This document shows, one piece after another, positions 58,365 through 64,000 of a stretch of 64,000 nucleotides of DNA. The stretch comes from Sipunculus nudus (lineage: Eukaryota; Annelida; Sipuncula; Golfingiida; Sipunculidae). The number at the start of each line of letters is the position of its first letter. Position 1 is the first letter of the stretch. The notes beneath the pieces are model-generated. The model was not told where the DNA came from. It searched no databases and worked only from the letters and a program-made list of their open reading frames with translations. The translations under genes and the position numbers were made by a program. The DNA lies in contig CM049309.1 in NCBI GenBank assembly GCA_026874595.1, positions 12,944,576 to 13,008,575 on the forward strand. The letters are read 5' to 3'.

Positions 58365-58520
58365 TTGCCAGCAAACTCTCTCCAAAGATCGATTCTCATC
58401 AAGACACTGTCCTAGGAGTTCTTTCCTATTGCCTCTCTGCACCCTTATCAAACCCTGACAGGTTTATTTCTCCCACTTTCTCAAAACTGCTCATGGGGAC
58501 TGCCATTTTGCACACACACT
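58365..58520 (+). repeat. Dispersed repeat, copy B
   Basis: Second copy of the family at 53251, with cccttatcaaaccctgac, ctcaaaactgctcatgggg and ccattttgcaca. Same orientation. Confidence 0.7.
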
Positions 58521-58689
58521 AAAACAGAGGTCAAGACCTGAGAAATCAAGTGAGAAAAGCTCTCTCATAAAAGAACATTTATTTTCCTGTGCTAACTACT
58601 AACAGAATATTACAGAAAAGACTACATATACAAAGCTTCAGCTTACTAAATGTAATTTAACATTAAACTTAAAAACTTTTATAACAAAC

Positions 58690-58825
58690 TTGGACTTTTG
58701 TTCCAGATGACTTGGACTTGAAGTAGGTCGACTTGGACTGAAGCCTCCAGGACTCCAACTTTGACCCAGACTTGAGTAGCCCAGACTTGGATTTGTAATT
58801 GGACTTGGATGGGGTGGACTCAACT
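58690..58825 (+). repeat. Dispersed repeat rich in GACTTGGACT, copy B
   Basis: See 56940. The order A-repeat then B-repeat is not the same at the two places, so these are separate insertions rather than one large duplication. Confidence 0.6.
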
Positions 58826-58829
58826 TCAT

Positions 58830-60129
58830 TACTCTCTGTCACTGTCATAACATAGCTCTCATAAATAAGTTATAACATCCTAAGTCTGTTACTGTCTTGC
58901 ATGAAAATGGTGAATAATAAGAAAATATGAGTTAGGGATTGAACAAATGATGGAGTTGTTAAGGAGGCAATATTATAAAAAGGATTGTTTGTTAAAAAAC
59001 TTGACTAAAGAGAAGCTATAGAAAATGAAACCTAGAAAATATGTGGGAATCCTGAAATAGTTCATTTTTCTCAAAAAGAATATAAACATAAGAATTTTAA
59101 ATCTTGATTACTAATTCTAAATGATTATTGACAGTAGCTGAGCCATAGGATCAGAATTTAGTTTGTAGGTTTCTATGCTGAGGTGCAGTAGGTATATGTG
59201 CTCATGCAGAGGGCCTTGACATATCTGTCCTTAATATAAATGTGTATAGCACACCTTGTCTATTAAGTGTACAAAATTACAAGTAAAATGTATTATAAAA
59301 AATAAAAATTAAACATTTACAGTCAATATCTTTCACTAAATTTTGGATTTAGTGTTATTGTTTGTTACAAAAATGTCACAGAAGCAATTTTCTCCAGTCA
59401 AGATGTTATCTTTAATATCTAACACCAGTCTTTATCACACTGTCACAATATTTTCCTCATAATTCTGTCTCACATCATAAAACTAAACATTGTTCTTGGG
59501 TTTAATAGTGTTTCAGTCAGTCTGTATCTGCTGAGCTTTAACAACAGTAGGGCCATCTGGTGGAGACATCTGTAACTACGATGCCATATCAAGAATGCTT
59601 GTATTTGGCCTGACACATCAAAAATAGGAATATGAGCTATTAGTGGATGCCACTATCTTTGTAAATTTTGTACTGAGATGCTCCTGGTCAAAATTATTTG
59701 ATATATTTTCTTCTTTATAATACTTTATAATTTTTCTGGTTAATTAATTTATTAAATTAATCTTTTGTTAATTTTAACCAGATATGATTCTTTAAATATT
59801 GACTCATTTTCAGGGGCAATTTGCCTCCAAAATTTGCTTATACAGTAAAACCTAACCAACCACCATCTCTGTTTAGTGACCACCTCAAAACAAAAGACCA
59901 CTTCTAATGGGTCCCGATTCTTTTCCCCACTTTATGCAAGACCTCACTTGACAGCTACCTAAAAAATGTGACCGAAGAGGAAGATAGTAGATTAATCAGT
60001 TAGTCTGCTGAGAAAACAATTGGTTTAATCAAATAATTGTATCCCCAGACAAAGGAGATACTATGGTTTCATGATGGTCCCTCTGTCGCGCTGCAAATAA
60101 TTCTTGTCTGTGTGATAACTAAAAATATG
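58830..60129. other. Gene-free stretch
   Basis: AT-rich. A possible single DNA-transposon end (tacagtaaaacct, 59841) has no partner that I can find. No coding exon recognized. Confidence 0.5.
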
Positions 60130-60179
60130 TGTCATGGATCTTTACCAAACTGTACATGTGAGAGGACGAAGCCTATTTA

Positions 60180-60865
60180 AAATGAGGTCATGACTTTTAC
60201 CAGGAGAGTGATCTTGACCTTGAATAGATCCATTCTGGTGGAAAATCAGACAAATTCTTAAATATTTCAAGAAGTCTTGCATGGATTGATTCAATAATAA
60301 GTTGACCATAGATCTTGGATAGTGTTGTCATGTACCAGAAACTGGTGGCGCCACCTATTATCCTTTTCTTGTTTTCGGACCTTTTAACACCCTTATCATT
60401 GCCACTTGACAGTACTGTTAGCATTATCAGTCAAATACTAAGGACAGATCTTTTTCATATTATTCATATACATAAATATGGGTTATGGAATGAAGTATAT
60501 TAAAATGGCCTAGACCTTGAATATTTCCATATTTGGTGAAAATCACACAAAATCTTCAATTTCTCAATAAGGGATGCATGGATTGGTTCAAAAAACAAAT
60601 TGACTGAAGATCTTGGATAGCTTTGTCTTCTGTGGGAGACAGGTGGCGCAACGTTTTGTCTTTTTCATGTTTGAGTGCCTCTAATACCCCCACCATTGCC
60701 ACTTGACAGTACTCTGAGCATTATAGGTCAAAAACTAATGGAATTCTATATTTAATATTATGCATATACATAGATATGGGTTATGGGATTAGGTATATTT
60801 AATTGGGGTCATGACCTTTCCTGTGAGAGTGACCTTGAATATTCCCATATTTGGTGAAACATATT
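60180..60865 (+). repeat. Degenerate ~300-bp tandem repeat, about 2.2 copies
   Basis: accttgaata recurs at about 60216, 60513 and 60831. Between them gatcttggatag, ggtggcgc, attgccacttgacagtact and tatacata-atatgggttatgg repeat in the same order. The copies are clearly diverged, so the duplication is old. Unit type unknown. Confidence 0.8.
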
Positions 60866-62050
60866 GTTTTTCAAATCAATAGATGTATCTATCTGAAAAT
60901 CAAAATGAAAGATCTATGTCAGATGAGAAGTTGTTGAAAGAGACTAGTGACCTTGACGATGGTTTTGAAGGTCACACCTGAAGAAACCCTGGTGGCTTGC
61001 CAAGTGTCAGTATATGCTTCTGAAGATGGGTGCCTATTTTTGACGGGGGAGGGGGATAATTGTCTGGGAATACTGTGGCATCAGGGATACCAAGAAATGT
61101 CTTTAGGTAATATGTCTAGTTAATATGTTGTTTTAATTATATATTTTGTTTATATATAAAGTTCCTATATTTTACAAACGATGGATATTTTCCACATTAC
61201 ATGGTTTAAACAAAGTCTCTCTTTTTATCTTACTCTCTGACCTTGTATGACAATTAACCAGTGGTTGCCTATTTGTTTGCGAGGGTTTCAAATTCGCAAT
61301 ATTCACAAAAAGAAAATTGTTGCAAAATTAAAACCTTCATGAATCAGAGGCCCAATAATCGAAGGCAAGTTAAAAGTCAAAAGAAAGATATTATATGTAA
61401 TAGATTTTGTATGTTACCTGTGAATCAAAAATTACTGTTGTAAGGTAAATCTACCATGCATTACCAGTGATGGACAATAATTTCTACTCATTAGGTCCCC
61501 TTTCATATTGTTATGGTTTTATTCACATATTATATAATATAATTCATCATATAATAATGATTATATGCTGTTTAGATTAAAATAAGGTGAGGTAGTGAAA
61601 ATAAAACCCTCATGATACAATGAAACTGTGGAAATCACAACAGGAACTGACAAACTATTACCGAATGTCAAACTCTGCTTCCCATGAAATACTCATTCAA
61701 AACTCAAGATGATATACAGAGACATTTGATTATACTGATCTGAAATTTGCCTTAAATTTTCAGGGTTTTGGTGCAAGGATGTATCATAAAAGCCAAAGTT
61801 GACAAAGTTTAAATCGGAATAACACTTTTTTAAACACGACCAAATCATCAAATAAGTTTGGTTAGGTGGTTAAACTGGTCTCTGTTTTACCTTCCCTGTC
61901 TCTCTCAGTTTTGCCTTTAACTGTACTTAAACAGAATCACAATCTGTGAACAATTTTTCTATATAAAATGAAGTTATCAAATCAAATAATAAACCTGTTG
62001 AAACAATTAGGGTCAGATATGTTATGTCTAATATTTATAATCTTTCCTTC
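60866..62050. other. Gene-free stretch
   Basis: AT-rich; no recognized gene or element. Confidence 0.5.
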
Positions 62051-62097
62051 GGGGGGGGGGGGGGAGGGGTGTTTGTGTGTGTGTGTGGGGGGGGGGG
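62051..62097 (+). repeat. G-run / GT-repeat / G-run
   Basis: G14, then a short GT repeat, then G11. It can form G-quadruplexes on the plus strand. Length is likely to vary and is error-prone in assembly. Confidence 0.9.
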
Positions 62098-64000
62098 CCT
62101 CATTTCTTTGCAATATTTATTTATTAAGTCAATTTATTTTGAAAAATTACCTGTCAGTTAATAAACCAGGTAGTCCACCACCATTTATAAGAAAACCTTC
62201 ACCATATTTTGCAAATTTGAGTAAAAAATGTATTTTAGTATAGTAAAACAGTATTTTTTGTCACAACTTATTGACTCAAGTGACATGGTCAAGTGCACCT
62301 TTTTGACCATCATTGATTAGATTATGAAAGTACCTTGTACAATATATATTATAAAATACATCATCAGCTGAATTTAAGATCTGCCATCCAGTCATGTTGC
62401 TTCATGAGGATTTTTCTAAAACTGCAAAGTAAACATTCTAAAGTAGTTATTAAATGTTTTGTTTTTTTTGCCATAGTTCAAATAATTTCTGTCATTAAAA
62501 CAATTACTCGACAGAAATATCAGCATTGCCAAAAACTAATGGGCACCCCTTGGTGGGATGGACTATAAGTAACTGATCGATTTTACAAAAAAAATTGACA
62601 AAATCTTAAATTTGTTTTTTGTCTTGAGGGGTTCAGTAATTTCTTGATACACTCTGCATACAGTAATATAAGATAGAATATCTTGATTTAATTTTTTAAA
62701 TTCTGTTATGTTTATCCTTTAATACCTGCTATAAGTTACAGGAACTAAATATTGTAATGTAAATGAAGGTAGAATGGGCCAGCATAGAGAGACCTCTGGT
62801 GGTAGTCTTCATCACTAATGTGTGAACACCCTGATATGTCAGATTAACTTGAAGACAGAAGAAAAGCATGGATGAGAATCAGTCAAAAAGTATTAGTATA
62901 AAGAAGAAAATCATCATAAAAGCCAAAATTATTATTGGTGGATTGAGGATCCCCTTTTCAGAAATCCTCTAGCCAACACAGATTATAATGTGTTCCACAG
63001 TGGGCTGCCCATTAAAATATAGCAATATTTTCATAAATTTGTAGACATGTTAAAAAAAACTGCAATGAAGGAATGAGGCACAGGTCTCATTCATGAGAAT
63101 GAAAACAAAACCATACTTCACAAACTTGTTTAGAAATGCAATAAAATCTATCTGAGTAAATAATCTATTTTTTACAACAACTCAACCCCATTGATGAAGG
63201 TCATGGTCACTGGTAACATGCTCGAGTAATTACATTTAAAAGCTGCTGATTGGCTGTATGGTGTCTTAAATATTCTAAAAATTGTAACAATCAAAGTGAG
63301 GGTGGCAACTCATGACAGACACCATGTCACTTTCAAACAAATTCAGAAGAACCAGAACAGAAGGTAAAAAAAATAAAAATTTTTTTTTTTTTTTTTTTTT
63401 TATCAGAGATTTTTCATCTCATAGGCCTTTAGACGCTCAACCACTTTTCTATCAAACTTCAAATGGGTGATAATTTCTAGTGTGGGAGAATTATCATCAT
63501 ATTTCAATGGGTTTAGAAGACAATAATCTGACAGTTGTCAGTAATATGATAAATTTAACTTTCTTAAATATGTGATGATTAGTTAAGCAGTCTCGATCTT
63601 CATTTTGGCAGTAAAAAAAGCATGGTGGGTAAAATTATTGTATTATAAGAGGAAAGTATTGGACTTTACAGTTGTTGCTCCTGTTGTGTTAAGAGGTTTT
63701 GATTTAACAGCAGTAGGTGGGTTGTTCATGTGGTGAGACAGCTTAAACTATTGCCTACCCATGACATGATCACAACTTTGGCTAAGGAGGTGCTGCCACC
63801 TTGTGTTAGGAATTGAAAATAGAATTGTCACTCTTCATAAAATTGATCATTGATCTTCATTATAAAAATATTCAGTTATCTAATAATAATTATTTTTATT
63901 ATATTTTTGCTGGCTAAGAGTTTATCATAATTTCTTTATTTTTAATATGTTTTTGACCCACCAGTGTGAAATGGATTTACAGCTTCATCATAGTCCACAG
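62098..64000. other. Gene-free stretch to window end
   Basis: Contains a T23 run (63379-63401). Frames are short and without domains. Confidence 0.5.

Noticed and set aside
59841-59900. Possible pogo/Tigger-like transposon end (tacagtaaaacct)
   Set aside because: No matching inverted end found downstream; a partial match near 61880 lacks the required terminal bases.

Overview
This is animal genomic DNA: low coding density, spliced genes, AT-rich spacers, homopolymer runs and many dispersed repeats. The p53 sequence type and the repeat families suggest a lophotrochozoan, most likely a marine mollusc. That placement is inference from sequence style; no species can be named.

Positions 1 to about 40,870 are one head-to-tail tandem array of about 3.33 kb units. 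Twelve units are visible and the array runs off the left edge. Every unit carries, on the minus strand, an uninterrupted open reading frame for a p53-family protein: N-terminal transactivation motif, complete p53 DNA-binding domain, basic NLS clusters and p53-type tetramerization domain, 400 codons with no intron. Eight copies are full length and open (3252-4454, 6578-7780, 12993-14195, 16338-17540, 19670-20872, 22997-24199, 26324-27526, 29654-30856). A ninth is open as far as seen but cut by the window edge (1-1128). One is a pseudogene with an 85-codon in-frame deletion and a CGA-to-TGA stop (9914-10861). The last two units are compound. Each holds a 5'-truncated p53 segment with its own private nonsense mutation, joined through a short templated insertion to a promoter-proximal p53 truncated at codon 292. 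The 4,009-bp compound unit was itself duplicated. Each gene has the same TATA box plus initiator-like element about 85 and 58 nt before its ATG. The simplest reading is a processed p53 copy that was tandemly amplified and is still changing by unequal exchange. This resembles in outcome the amplified TP53 retrogenes of elephants, but here the copies form a local array.

The array ends at about 40,870 in a diverged, rearranged remnant of the same unit, then an (AT)n run and two small hairpins. From 41 to 64 kb the DNA is ordinary host sequence. The one confident gene there is OST4, the 37-residue oligosaccharyltransferase subunit, on the minus strand at 45,703-45,816. It sits in one internal exon with good splice sites. 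A probable 5' non-coding exon ends at 49,010, next to a CCAAT-containing candidate bidirectional promoter. Two tentative plus-strand first exons lie across from it (49,175 and 49,413).

The rest is repeats: a hAT-type non-autonomous transposon with a perfect 8-bp target duplication (47,483-47,873), a foldback element (57,792-58,214), a tRNA-like SINE head (43,921-43,992), dispersed repeats carrying DR1 nuclear-receptor motifs (46.2-46.7 kb, inverted at 54.35-54.7 kb), a 92-bp tandem duplication, a roughly 300-bp tandem repeat at 60.2 kb, and several C/G homopolymers. No rRNA genes, functional tRNA genes or CRISPR arrays were seen.
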